64,000 nucleotides of DNA from Streptomyces sp. WAC08241 (GTDB taxonomy: Bacteria; Actinomycetota; Actinomycetes; Streptomycetales; Streptomycetaceae), in the NCBI GenBank assembly GCA_007858575.1, contig CP042279.1, positions 6,541,001-6,605,000 of the forward strand, written 5' to 3'. Numbering within the stretch: the stretch's first letter is position 1; each line of letters opens with the position of its first letter. Below, one piece after another: positions 49,892-61,247 of the stretch. The notes below the pieces were generated by a model that saw only the letters and a list, made by a program, of their open reading frames with translations, did not search any database and was not told where the DNA came from. Position numbers and translations under genes: made by a program.

Positions 49892-52219
49892 ATGACGGCA
49901 CCGACCCCGAACCCGGCGGACTCCGGCGCGGCGGCCTCGCGCGACGCGGCCCGCACGGCGAGACGCCTGACGGACGGCACCCTTCCCCGCACGTCCCCAC
50001 CCCGGACACCGGAGGGCCGCCCGACCCCGACGCCGGCGACTCCGCCGGCTCCGGTCACGGGCACCCCACCGGCTCCGGCACCGGTCGGCCCGTCGGCCCC
50101 GGCACCGGATGCCCCGCCAGTTCTGGCGGCGGACGGGCCGGCGGCCCGATTGCCGGAGGGACCGGTCGCGGACGACCGGCCGGCTCCGGCGCCGGGCGGC
50201 CCGTCCGTTCCGGTTACGGACGCCCCGTCGGCTCCGGTCACGAGCGGCCCGTCCGGCAGGGCGCCGGACACGCCGATGGCCCCGGCGACCGGCACCACGC
50301 CGGTCCGGGCGGCCGGCGCTGCGGAGGCGGATGCCCCGGCGACCCCGGCGGACAGCGCTCCAGCGGCCCCGGCCCCGGCCGCTCCGGCGGATCGGGCGGC
50401 GGATGCTCCGGTGAGTTCGACACCCGGCACCTCGCCGGGCGGGACGGCCGACGTTCCGGCGGCTTCGACGCCCGCCCCTCCGGCTCCGGCGGGCGGTGGT
50501 GCCCCGGTGACCCGGACCGTGACGGTCGTCGCTCCAGCGGTCCCGGCGACCGGCCTCCCGTCGCGCCCGGCGGCCGGCACTCCGGCGACCCGGGAGCCGG
50601 GCGCTTCCGCGTCCGGGGAGAAGCCGGACACGACGGCAGTCGGCCCCGCTTCCGAGCCGGTGGCTCCGGCCGCGCGGGAGAAGACCCCCTCCCTGCTGAA
50701 GGCGAACGAGGCTCCGGCCCCCGCCGCGCCGAAGGAGCCCACCGCCCCCGCGAAGACCGGCCCGGTGCCGACGCCGACAACAGCAACAGCAACAGCAACG
50801 GCAACGGCAACGGCAACGGCAAAGGCACCGTCAACAACCAAGGCCCCGGCCCCGGCAACGGCAAAGGCCCCGGCCCCGGCAACGGCGACCGCCCCACCGG
50901 GCGACCGCCCCACCCCCCGCCCCCCGGAGGGCCCCCCGCCCCGACTTCGGGCGGATCAAGGGCGCCCGCGTCGCCGTTGTCGCCCTGCCCGTCGCCGGCG
51001 TGGTGCGGGTGGCGCGGCGGAAGAACGTGATCGGCGCCGAGACCACCGGCTCCATCCCCGTGCACCTGCTCTTCCGGGACGAGCCGGACACCGCCGCCCC
51101 CGGCGCGAGGGACGACGACGGGGACCCGACACCGTCGCCATGGCCCCGCCCACCGCCCCGGCGAAGACCCGCGGCCCCGGCGTCGCGGGCCCGTCGAAGA
51201 CCCCGGCCCCGGGCCGTACCGAACGGGCGCTCGAGCCCCGCCCCCGTACGGTGGCGAAGAGCAGGGCCAGGCACGCGGCCCCGCCGCCCTCCGCCCGTCC
51301 GGCCCCCACCGCCGACCCCGCGCTCGTCGAGCGTCCCGGCGGGGTGCTGCCCGGCTGGGTCGGGGTGGTCGCCGGGGCCCTGGCCATCGCCTGGTGCGCG
51401 GTGGTCGTGTGGTGGACGGGCGCGGTGCCCGACGAGGCGGCGCGGATGCTGCGGCTGCCGGTCCGCCCGTACCACGGCATCCACCTCGGCCAGTGGGCCG
51501 TGCTCGCCCTCGGGATCGTGGCCGTCCTCTTCGCGCTCGGCGGCCTCGGCCGCGGCCGGGTCGGCTACGCCTGGGTCCTGACGCTGTTCGGGGACTACCG
51601 CGGCACGGTCCGCCGCACCGGCCTGATCTGGGTCAGCCCGCTGCTGCTGCGCCGCCGGGTGGACGTGCGGCTCCGGCACTGGCGCAGCGAGCCGCTGCCG
51701 GCCGTGGACGCGAAGGGCACGGCGCTCGACGTGGTCGTCCTGGTGGTCTGGCGGGTGCGGGACACCGTCCGCGCGTCGCTCGGGGTCGACGGCCACGAGG
51801 AGTACCTGCGGGAGCAGGTGGAGGCGGCGATGGCCCGGGTGCTCTCGCAGCTCCCGGCGGACGCGTTCCACGAGGACGCCCCGACGCTCCGGGACGCGGA
51901 GGCGGTCGGCGAGGCCCTGACGCGGATGCTGTCGGCGGAGTGCGCGCCGGTCGGCCTGGACGTCTTCTCGGCGCAGCCGACGCGGATCGAGTACGCCCCC
52001 GAGGTCGCGACGGCGATGCGGCGCAGCCGGATCGCGGCGCTCGACGCGAAGCACCGGGAGACCGTCCTGACGTCGGTCGTGGACGCGGTGGACGACGTGG
52101 TCCACCGGCTGACCAGTCGTGGTCTGGTGGAACTGGACGACTACGAGCGCAAGTCGCTGGTCAAGGACCTGACGGTGGCGTTCTACACGGGAAGGGCGTC
52201 TTCCGCAGAGGGTGCCTGA
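49892..52219 (+). CDS. SPFH/band 7-domain membrane protein with long Ala/Pro-rich N-terminus
   Basis: About 775 residues. The first 350 or so are Ala, Pro and Thr-rich with no fold evident. A middle segment reads GRIKGARVAVVALPVAGVVR. The C-terminal part has two membrane helices (WVGVVAGALAIAWCAVVVWW, GQWAVLALGIVAVLFALGGL). An SPFH domain follows: GLIWVSPLLLRRRVDVRLRH, LDVVVLVVWRVRDTVRASLG and YLREQVEAAMARVLSQLPAD. Frame changes near 50950 and 51120. It follows the NlpC/P60 gene by 26 bp; a joint role in cell-envelope organisation is possible but unproven. Confidence 0.78.
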   Translation: MTAPTPNPADSGAAASRDAARTARRLTDGTLPRTSPPRTPEGRPTPTPATPPAPVTGTPPAPAPVGPSAPAPDAPPVLAADGPAARLPEGPVADDRPAPAPGGPSVPVTDAPSAPVTSGPSGRAPDTPMAPATGTTPVRAAGAAEADAPATPADSAPAAPAPAAPADRAADAPVSSTPGTSPGGTADVPAASTPAPPAPAGGGAPVTRTVTVVAPAVPATGLPSRPAAGTPATREPGASASGEKPDTTAVGPASEPVAPAAREKTPSLLKANEAPAPAAPKEPTAPAKTGPVPTPTTATATATATATATAKAPSTTKAPAPATAKAPAPATATAPPGDRPTPRPPEGPPPRLRADQGRPRRRCRPARRRRGAGGAAEERDRRRDHRLHPRAPALPGRAGHRRPRREGRRRGPDTVAMAPPTAPAKTRGPGVAGPSKTPAPGRTERALEPRPRTVAKSRARHAAPPPSARPAPTADPALVERPGGVLPGWVGVVAGALAIAWCAVVVWWTGAVPDEAARMLRLPVRPYHGIHLGQWAVLALGIVAVLFALGGLGRGRVGYAWVLTLFGDYRGTVRRTGLIWVSPLLLRRRVDVRLRHWRSEPLPAVDAKGTALDVVVLVVWRVRDTVRASLGVDGHEEYLREQVEAAMARVLSQLPADAFHEDAPTLRDAEAVGEALTRMLSAECAPVGLDVFSAQPTRIEYAPEVATAMRRSRIAALDAKHRETVLTSVVDAVDDVVHRLTSRGLVELDDYERKSLVKDLTVAFYTGRASSAEGA
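50778..50830. repeat. Hexanucleotide microsatellite (ACAGCA/ACGGCA)
   Basis: About eight consecutive six-base units encode a Thr-Ala run in the Ala/Pro-rich part of the SPFH protein. Changes by whole units keep the frame. Confidence 0.8.
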
Positions 52220-52257
52220 GGGGATGGACAGGGCCAAGTTCGGTCCATACCTTGGTA

Positions 52258-52273
52258 CTTGGTCCAGACCAAA
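52258..52273. promoter_or_regulatory. DasR-like operator upstream of the LPMO gene
   Basis: CTTGGTCCAGACCAAA is a near-perfect palindrome resembling both the dre consensus and the TGGTCCAGACC repeats known from Streptomyces chitinase promoters. A weaker half-copy (CGGTCCATACCTTGG) begins at 52241. It is 105 bp before the LPMO start. Confidence 0.78.
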
Positions 52274-52377
52274 ATGCGTCACCGCGGTACGGCAAAGAAC
52301 AAGAAAACAACAGCATCACCCGCACGCGTGCAGCAAGGCCCGACGGAACTCCCCCACGTTCTTCCTGGAGCGACAGC

Positions 52378-52970
52378 ATGCGCAAGAAATCGATAGGCGC
52401 GACGGCGGTGGCGCTCGGCGTCGCCGGCGTCACCCTCCTCGGCACCGGCAGCGCCGGCAGCCACGGCTACACCGACTCGCCGATCAGCCGCCAGAAGCTC
52501 TGTGCCAACGGCACCGTGACCAACTGCGGCAACATCCAGTGGGAGCCGCAGTCGGTCGAGGGGCCCAAGGGCTTCCCGGCCGCCGGACCCGCCGACGGCA
52601 AGATCTGCGCCGGCGGCAACGGTCCGTTCGCCCAGCTCGACGACCCCCGGGGCGGCACCTGGCCGGCGACGAGCGTCACGGCGGGGCAGAGCTACAACTT
52701 CCGCTGGCAGTTCACGGCCCGCCACCGCACCACCGACTTCAAGTACTACATCACCAAGAACGGGTGGAACCCGAGCCAGCCGCTCACCCGGGCGGCCCTC
52801 GACCCCAGCCGTTCCTCACCGTCCCCTACAACAACCAGCAGCCGCCGGCGACCCTCTCGCACTCCGGGAACCTCCCGGCGGGCAAGACGGGCCGCCACCT
52901 CATCCTGGCGGTGTGGACGGTCGCGGACACCGCGAACGCCTTCTACGCCTGCTCGGACGTGAAGTTCTGA
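52378..52970 (+). CDS. Chitin-active lytic polysaccharide monooxygenase (AA10)
   Basis: About 197 residues, single-domain secreted copper enzyme that oxidatively cleaves chitin (or cellulose). The signal peptide ends before His29, so the mature protein begins HGYTDSPISRQKLC, with the copper-binding N-terminal His. The second His is in FTARHRTTDFKYYITKNGW. The C-terminus NAFYACSDVKF has the axial Phe and a disulfide Cys. A frame change lies near 52802 (PQPFLTVPYNNQQPPATLSH restored). A DasR-like operator precedes it, supporting chitin as substrate. Confidence 0.88.
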
Positions 52971-53008
52971 CACCCGGGCGGACCTAGTCCGGTCCGCACG
53001 GGCACGAC

Positions 53009-53041
53009 GAAGAAGCCCCCGCTTCCGCGAGGGGCTTCTTC
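53009..53041. terminator. Terminator beside tRNA-Lys copy 2
   Basis: An 11-bp stem (GAAGAAGCCCC with GGGGCTTCTTC) and an 11-base loop, 7 bp beyond the tRNA 3' end and 39 bp after the LPMO stop. It is identical in sequence to the hairpin beside tRNA-Lys copy 3. Confidence 0.85.
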
Positions 53042-53047
53042 CGTCGG

Positions 53048-53121
53048 TGCGCCGCCAGGGACTCGAACCCCGGACCCGCTGATTAAGAGTCAGCTGCTCT
53101 AACCAACTGAGCTAGCGGCGC
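53048..53121 (-). tRNA. tRNA-Lys (anticodon CUU), copy 2
   Basis: 74 nt, identical to the copies at 48213-48286 and 61174-61247 (anticodon CTT, acceptor GCGCCGC/GCGGCGC). A TAGTAT element about 14 bp upstream on the minus strand is a plausible -10. It shares a duplicated block with copy 3, from the terminator hairpin through CTGCTGAC upstream. Confidence 0.93.
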
Positions 53122-53231
53122 CTGCTGACAGAGAAAATACTACCCGGTCCCGCGGGTGCTCGTGACCACCGGCCCGGCGGCCGCGCCGACGGCCCCGGAG
53201 CCGGCGGGCCGGACGCCCCCGGGAGCGGTGA

Positions 53232-53988
53232 TCAGATGGCCAGCGAGAGCACCACCGGGGCGGCCCTGCGGTTGAGCGTGTCGGCCGCCGCGCGCAGCCG
53301 GTGGGCGTGCTCGATCGGCAGGGAGAGCGCCAGACAGCCCACGGCCGCGCCCGCCGTCAGCGGCACGGCGGCGCAGACCGTGCCCACCGCGTACTCCTGG
53401 AGGTCGAGCACGGGGACGGTGGCCGGCTGGCTGTCGAGCTTGGAGAAGAGGATCCGCTCGCTGGTGATCGTCCGCGAGGTCAGCCGGGCGATCTTGTGGC
53501 GGAGAGGTGGTCCCGCCGCCCGTTCTGGTCGAGCTGGGTGAGCAGGCACTTGCCGACGGCGCTGGCGTGGGCCGCCGAGCGGAAGTCCACCCACTCGTTG
53601 ACCTTGGGCGTGCGCGGGCCGTCGGCGAACTGGGTGATCTTGACCTCGCCGTCGATGTACCGGCTGATGTAGACGGCCGCGCCGACGGAGTCGCGCAGCT
53701 CGGTCAGGGTCTCCTGGAGCTTGGCCTCCAGGGCCTCGCGGCGGGTCAGGCCGGAGCCGAGGAGGACCAGGGAGTCCCCGACCACGTAGGCGCCGTCGGC
53801 GACCTGCTCGACGTACCCCTCGCGGCGGAGCATCAGGAGCAGCGAGGAGAGGTGGGCGACGGGGAGGCCGGTCTCGCGGGCGATCTGGGCGTCCGTCACC
53901 CGCCGCCGTGCCGTGAGACCGTCTCCAGGACGCGCAGGGCGTACTGCACCGAGTGGAACGGCGCGGTGGGCTCGGGCTTCAGCGCCAC
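53232..53988 (-). CDS. IclR-family transcriptional regulator
   Basis: About 253 residues from GTG 53988. The N-terminal winged helix reads HSVQYALRVLETVSRH (in the start frame) and, after a frame change near 53905, VTDAQIARETGLPVAHLSSL and LMLRREGYVEQVADGAYVVG. The effector domain has DFRSAAHASAVGKCLLTQLD, then (frame change near 53505) YAVGTVCAAVPLTAGAAVGC. The ligand is unknown. It is divergent from the luciferase-like gene about 410 bp away. Confidence 0.85.
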
Positions 53989-54401
53989 GGTTTCCCCTAC
54001 CAGGTTGTGACCGCAAGCTTTCCCACCACGATAACCGCCAAGGGCCTTCCACGGGGCGGCTGTTGGCGAGAATGATGCGGAGGATCCGGGCCCTCATCTG
54101 GGACGCGCCACTCTGGCATATGCCCCTGTCACGCGTTTTCCGCAGAGCCTCAGGTCAGGGACGTGCGGCCTTGTGCTCGCGCGTACGTTCGGGCCTGCGG
54201 GGCGGAGGATTTCCTCCGGGGAAACGGACCCGGAAGATCCCTCTCCGGTGGCCGATAACGTACGGAAACCGGGTGGCGGGATCCCGCGGGGCGCGTGACG
54301 GGGTACGCGAGGGGCGCGCGAAGGGGCGTACGGAATAAACGGAGACTCCCTCCTGTTCTTCTCCCCATGTATCCGCACGCGTGCCGAGGAGGGTCCCGAC
54401 G
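53989..54401. other. Intergenic region between IclR and luciferase-like genes
   Basis: About 410 bp with no supported gene. It contains the divergent promoter regions. Several short frames are open but lack GC3 bias and family resemblance. No convincing operator or RNA element was seen. Confidence 0.4.
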
Positions 54402-55470
54402 GTGACCGACACCATTCGAGGAGAGGCGCGGGGCACCGCGCCCGTACCGCTGTCCGTACTGGACCTGGTGACCGTCGGCAGCGGGCGGACCGCGTCCCAG
54501 GCCCTCGCCACCAGCGTCGAGCTGTCCCGGCTCGCCGAGCGGCGCGGCTTCCACCGGCACTGGTGGCCGAGCACCACTCCATGCCCGGGGTCGCCTCCTC
54601 CTCCCCGGCGGTCATCCTCGCCCACCTCGCCGCCCACACCCGGCGCATCCGGCTCGGCTCGGGCGGCGTCATGCTGCCCAACCACGCCCCGCTCGTCGTC
54701 GCCGAGCAGTTCGGCACCCTGGAGGCCCTGGCCCCGGGCCGGGTCGACCTCGGCCTCGGGCGCGCCCCCGGCACCGACGGCGCCACGGCCGCCGCCCTGC
54801 GCCGCACGGACCGGCTGAACGAAGGGGCCGACGACTTTCCCGAGCAGCTCGCGGAGCTGACCCGGTTCCTGGACGACGACTTCCCGGACGGGCACCCGTA
54901 CGCCCGGATCCACGCCGTGCCCGGCCCGGTGCAGGGACCGGAGGGGCGTCCGCCGATCTGGCTGCTCGGCTCCTCCGGCTTCAGCGCCCGGCTCGCCGGC
55001 GTGCTCGGACTGCCCTTCGCCTTCGCGCACCACTTCTCGGCCCGGAACACGATCCCGGCGCTCGACCTCTACCGGGACTCCTTCCGCCCCTCGGCGGTGC
55101 TCGACGCCCCGTACGCGCTGATCGGCGTCTCGGCGCTGGCCGCCGACGAGGCGGCGCGGGCCCACCGCCAGGTCCTCTCCGGGGCCCTCGCGATGCTGCG
55201 GCTGCGCACCGGCCGGCCCGGTCTGGTGCCGACGCCGGAGGAGGCGGAGGCGTACCCTTCAGCCCCGCCGAGCGGGAGTTCGTGGACGACTGGCTCGCGA
55301 ACGTCGTGTACGGCACCCCGGACGAGGTCCGCACGGGCCTGGACGACCTGCGCAAGCGGACGGGCGCCGACGAACTGATGATCACGGCCAACGCGCACGG
55401 CGGGGAGGCACGGCTGCGGAGCTACGCGCTCATCGCCGACGCGTACGACCTGCCGGAGCTCGCCGAGTAG
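54402..55470 (+). CDS. LLM-class flavin-dependent oxidoreductase (luciferase-like)
   Basis: About 356 residues. GTG 54402 follows GAGGAGGG at 54386-54393. The N-terminus PVPLSVLDLVTVGSGRTASQ is followed, after a frame change near 54565, by AEHHSMPGVASSSPAVILAH, which is the flavin-binding region of the MsnO8-type subgroup. Then come GVMLPNHAPLVVAEQFGTLE and RVDLGLGRAPGTDG. Another change near 55255 precedes FVDDWLANVVYGTPDEVRTG. It uses FMNH2 or F420; the substrate is unknown. Confidence 0.87.
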
Positions 55471-55609
55471 CCCGCGCTTCCGGGAGGTCCTGGTCTCCGG
55501 AAGGCCCCGCGCCTCCGTTCCGGGCCGGAGGCCGCCGGGTAAAACCCGGATTTCCGAGGCCGGCTGGTTCACCGTCGAACGACCCCCGCGCCTTCCCTAA
55601 GTGAATTTA

Positions 55610-55640
55610 AACCGCTCGTCACCGATGGTGGCGAGCGGTT
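55610..55640 (+). terminator. Terminator after the luciferase-like gene
   Basis: A 14-bp stem with one G-T pair (55610-55623 with 55627-55640), three-base loop, followed by CCGTTTTG. Confidence 0.75.
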
Positions 55641-55683
55641 CCGTTTTGTGCTGCACGCCTCTGACAAGGGCTTTCTTCCGTCA

Positions 55684-55716
55684 ATTGGTCTAGTCCTCAA
55701 TCTGGTTCAGACCATT
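55684..55716. promoter_or_regulatory. Two DasR-like operators upstream of the chitinase
   Basis: ATTGGTCTAGTCCTCA (55684-55699) and TCTGGTTCAGACCATT (55701-55716) are imperfect palindromes in direct succession. They match the paired direct repeats of Streptomyces chitinase promoters, which overlap DasR sites. They lie 80-112 bp before the GTG start. Confidence 0.82.
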
Positions 55717-55795
55717 GACTCACCGTTCACGCGGCGGTTATCACTGCTCCAGCTCCTGTACGGCACCACCCAGTACTCCCCTCCGGAGGCCGCAC

Positions 55796-57505
<1,710 letters not shown>

Positions 57506-57603
57506 GTGACCGACCCGCCGAACCCCTCATGACCGCTGCCCCCGCCCGGAATGTCCCTCGGCCGGGGGCAGTTCCATGCGGGGCGTACGGCTGCGCGCCC
57601 GGC

Positions 57604-59534
57604 TCAGACCGACAGCGGCTCCGCGCCGATCAGCTCCGCGATCCGCTCCGGGGCCACCGCCCGCGAGTACAGCCAGCCCTGCCCCGTGTCGCAGCCGATC
57701 CGCCGCAGCCGCCCGGCCTGCCCGGCGGTCTCGACGCACTCGGCGGTGACCGTGAGACCGAGCCGGTGCGCGAGCTGGACGAGCGCCTCGACGATCAGCT
57801 CGTCGGCCGGGTTGGCGTGCTCCTCGTCCTGGAAGCCGCGCACGAAGGAGCCGTCCAGCTTGAGCACGGAGACCGGGAGCCGGCTCAGGTAGGCGAGGTT
57901 CGAGTAGCCGGTGCCGAAGTCGTCGATCGCGATCCGCACCCCCATGTCGCTCAGCGCCTGGAGCGCCTGGAGCGGCCGTCCGGCCGAGCCCATCACGGCG
58001 GACTCGGTCAGCTCCAGTTGGAGCAGGTGTGGGCGAGCCCGGTCTCCGCCAGGATCCCGGCCACGTCCGCGACCAGGTCGGAGTCCCAGACCTGCCGGAC
58101 CGCCACGTTGACGCTCACGAAGAGCGGGCGCTCGCGCGGGTGGTCCTTCTGCCACTGCCGGGCCTGGTGGCAGGCGGTGCGCAGGATCCAGCGGCCCAGC
58201 TCCACGATGGAGCCGTCCTCCTCGGCGATCCCGATGAACCGATTCGGCGCGAGCGGGCCGAACTGCGGGTGGTGCCAGCGCACCAGCGCCTCCACCCGCG
58301 CACGGCCCCGTCGGCCAGGTCCACGAGCGGCTGGTACTCCAGGGCGAACTCCCCGCCCTCCACGGCCGGCCGCAGGGTGGAGGAGAGCGCCTGCCGGGTC
58401 ATCCGGTGGGCGTTGCGCTCGGGGTCGAAGAGGGTCCAGCGGGCCTTGCCGTCCGCCTTCGCCCAGTACAGCGTGGTGTCGGCGGCCTGCATCAGGGCCG
58501 TCGCCGTCGTCCCCCGTCCGGAGCGCTCGACCACGCCGATGGAGGCGGAGACCGAGAGCCGCTGCCCGGCCAGGTCGAAGGGCTCCTGGAGCGCGTCGAG
58601 CACCGAGCGCGCCAGGTCGGCCACCTGCTCGGTGCCGGTGGAGTCCTCGACCAGGATCGCGAACTCGTCCCCGCCGAGCCGCGCCACGAGGTGGCCGCCG
58701 CCGCGGGTGTGGCCGTCGCTGTCCGCGCACTCGGTCAACCGCCCGGCGACGGCGGCCAGGAGCCGGTCCCCGACCCGGTGGCCGAGGGTGTCGTTGACCG
58801 CCTTGAAGCCGTCGAGGTCGAGGTAGCAGAGGCCGATCCGCCCTGTTCTGCCATACCCGTACGACTCGTGTGACTCGTACGACGCGTGTGGTGCCCCCGT
58901 CCGTCCCTGGGCGGCCTCCAGGGCGGCCGAGAGGCGCTCGAAGAAGAGCGTGCGGTTGGGCAGCCGGGTCACCGGGTCGTGCATCTGGAGGTGGCGCAGG
59001 CGCGCCTGGAGCTCGCGCCGGTCGCTGATGTCCGCGACCGACAGCAGGAGCCGCCGGCTGCCGGGCACGGGGCGACGGTGACCTCCGCCCACAGCGAGCG
59101 CCCGTCGGGGTGCTTGAGGCGGCGGGTGCAGCGGAAGCGGGAGCGGCGCCCGCCGAGCACTCCTCCCGGTACGCCTGCCGGGCGTGCCCGTCGGAGGCGA
59201 GGTCGACGAGGTCGGCGGCGGCCTGTTCGCGGAGCGCCCCGGGCGCGGTGCCGAGGAGGTCGCCGAGGGAGTCGTTGGCCGCGACGACCACGCCGTCCGG
59301 GTCGACGAGGGCCATGGCGAGCCGGGCGACCCGGAAGGCGGCGCGGTAGTCGCGGAGTTCGGCCTCCCGGCGTCCGTCGTGACGCTCCGTGAGGGCGGGC
59401 TCGGCCGTCCGTGTCTCCGCCGGCTCCGGATGCACCGGTCCTTCGGGGGTTCCGCTCACCGCTGGCTCCCGTAGTGCGGTCGGGCCGGTCGCACGGGGAC
59501 GGGACGGTCGGCCGAGGAAGAGTGAGCCGATCAT
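57604..59534 (-). CDS. PAS-GGDEF-EAL c-di-GMP turnover protein
   Basis: About 644 residues, no membrane helix visible. The N-terminal PAS domain (ALVDPDGVVVAANDSLGDLL) with a PAC segment is followed by the diguanylate cyclase domain (HDPVTRLPNRTLFFERLSAA, LDGFKAVNDTLGHRVGDRLL, active site VARLGGDEFAILV). The phosphodiesterase domain follows (VEALVRWHHPQFG with EAL, IAIDDFGTGYSNLAYLSRLP, VSVLKLDGSFVRG, AECVETAGQA). Both active sites appear intact. Frame changes near 59155, 59070, 58305 and 58028. The short insert SYESHESYGYGR sits within the cyclase domain. It resembles cytosolic Streptomyces enzymes that control differentiation. Confidence 0.87.
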
Positions 59535-59814
59535 AGGGCCAGGCCGGTCGGCCGTTCCAGCTCCGGGGTGCCGCCGGGGCCGTCCGGCGCTGTGAGGATC
59601 CCCACCGGAGCACCCCGCCCGATCGTTTCTGCCCGGCTCTGACAAGGGTCGATGGAGAGGTGATCGATGGTGACTTTCCGTGAACGCATTCGTGTGCGTG
59701 TCGCGTCGACACGGCAGCGCGCACTCACCCGACCGGGGCAGTCGAAAAGTGCGAAGGTCAGCAAATCGTCACAAGGTGGGTGAGGTGTCCCGCTTTCGTG
59801 ATCCGGAGGTCGAT

Positions 59815-61066
59815 GTGAGGGGTCAGCAGCCACCCGGGAGAGGGGAGCGGCGCCCGCGGCTGCGCGCCGGCGCGGCCGCCTTCACCTCCCTCGCCGCCCT
59901 GGCCGCCACCGGGCTCGTCGCGGGCCCGCCGTCGGCGTGCCCGCCGCGAACCCCTGCGCCCTGCCCCGCACCCAGGCCCACCACTCGCTCGGGCTCGACA
60001 CCTGAACGGCTCGTACCCGCGCCCGGACCGGGACCTCGACGCGGTCATGATCTTCCTGTCCTTCCCGGACTCCGAGCCGCTCACCTCGCCGGCCGAACTC
60101 GCGGCCGACCACTTCCCCGGCACCAGCGAGTTCTTCGAGCGCGCCTCCTACGGGCGCTTCACCCTGACCCCGCACGCCCGCACGACGTGGACCCCGATGC
60201 CGCGCGAGTCGAGCGCGTACGCCATACGGCGGGACTGGGACGCCGGGAAGCGGGCCGAGTACCTCCGCGACGCGGTCGCCGCCGCCGACGCGGACGTCGA
60301 CTTCTCCCGGTACGACGTCGTCTACCTGGTCGCGGACCCGGACGCGCCGGGCGTGGACTCCGACGCGACCAAGGTCGTCAACCTGGACCGCCCGCTGGAG
60401 GCCGACGGCACCGAGATCGCGCGGGTCGTCACGGTCTTCGAGCGGCACCCGCCCGACCGGAACGTCCTGGCCCACGAGACCGGCCACGTCTTCGACCTGC
60501 CGGACCTCTACCACCGGCCGGAGGACGGCAAGGGCGACTGGGACACCCACGTGGGCGACTGGGACGTCATGGGGAGCCAGTTCGGCCTCTCCCCGGACCT
60601 CTTCGCCTGGCACAAGTGGAAGCTCGGCTGGCTCTCCCGCGCGCAGGTGACCTGCGTCCAGGGCCCGGCGTCCCGGGTGGTCGCCCTGGAGCCGAGCGAC
60701 GCCCCGGCCGGGGACGGCGGCACGCTCGGCACCCGCCTCGCGGTCGTCCGCACCGGCCCCGACAGCGTGCTCGCGATCGAGGCCAGGAGCGACGCCGGGA
60801 ACAACGCCGAGACCTGCACGGAGGGCGTGCTCGTCTACCGGGTGCGCGGCGGTACGGCCTCCGGGGACGGCCCGGTCGAGGTCGTGGACGCGCACCCGCG
60901 CACCGAGGCCTGCTGGGAGCGCTCGGTCTACCCGCCGCTGGCGGACGCGCCGCTGGAGGAGGGCGAGACCTTCACCGTGCCCGGGACCGGCGTCCGGATC
61001 GAGGTCATGGACCGGTCGGGGTCGGACGTCTGGACGGTCAGGGTGACCCCGACGGGAGGCGACTGA
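59815..61066 (+). CDS. Secreted M6-type metalloprotease domain protein
   Basis: About 418 residues from GTG 59815, with GGAGG at 59804-59808. The signal peptide (AAAFTSLAALAATGLVAG) is followed, after two or three frame changes up to about 60006, by a continuous domain. It includes DAVMIFLSFPDSEPLTSPAE, SEFFERASYGRFTLTP and the zinc-binding HETGH in VLAHETGHVFDLPDLYHRPE, with a Met turn-like GDWDVMGSQFG. This is the immune inhibitor A/M6 protease pattern. It has four cysteines and a C-terminal beta region. It is followed by a terminator and tRNA-Lys. Confidence 0.84.
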
Positions 61067-61134
61067 GCCCCCACTGAGCCCCCGCTCCCGGAGCACGGAG
61101 AGGCTCCGGGCACACGGAGAAGCTCCAGGCGCAC

Positions 61135-61167
61135 GAAGAAGCCCCCGCTTCCGCGAGGGGCTTCTTC
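61135..61167. terminator. Terminator beside tRNA-Lys copy 3
   Basis: An 11-bp stem with an 11-base loop, identical to the hairpin at 53009-53041. It lies between the protease gene and the convergent tRNA. Confidence 0.85.
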
Positions 61168-61173
61168 CGTCGG

Positions 61174-61247
61174 TGCGCCGCCAGGGACTCGAACCCCGGA
61201 CCCGCTGATTAAGAGTCAGCTGCTCTAACCAACTGAGCTAGCGGCGC
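61174..61247 (-). tRNA. tRNA-Lys (anticodon CUU), copy 3
   Basis: 74 nt, identical to the two other copies. A TAATGT element about 16 bp upstream on the minus strand is a likely -10. The upstream neighbour gene appears to run into this tRNA unless one more base is missing at its end. Confidence 0.93.

Noticed and set aside
49390..50913. Long antisense open frame opposite the Ala/Pro-rich gene (Gly/Ala/Val-rich product)
   Set aside because: It is a shadow of the plus-strand low-complexity coding region; no start signal, no family match, and GC3 bias supports the plus strand.
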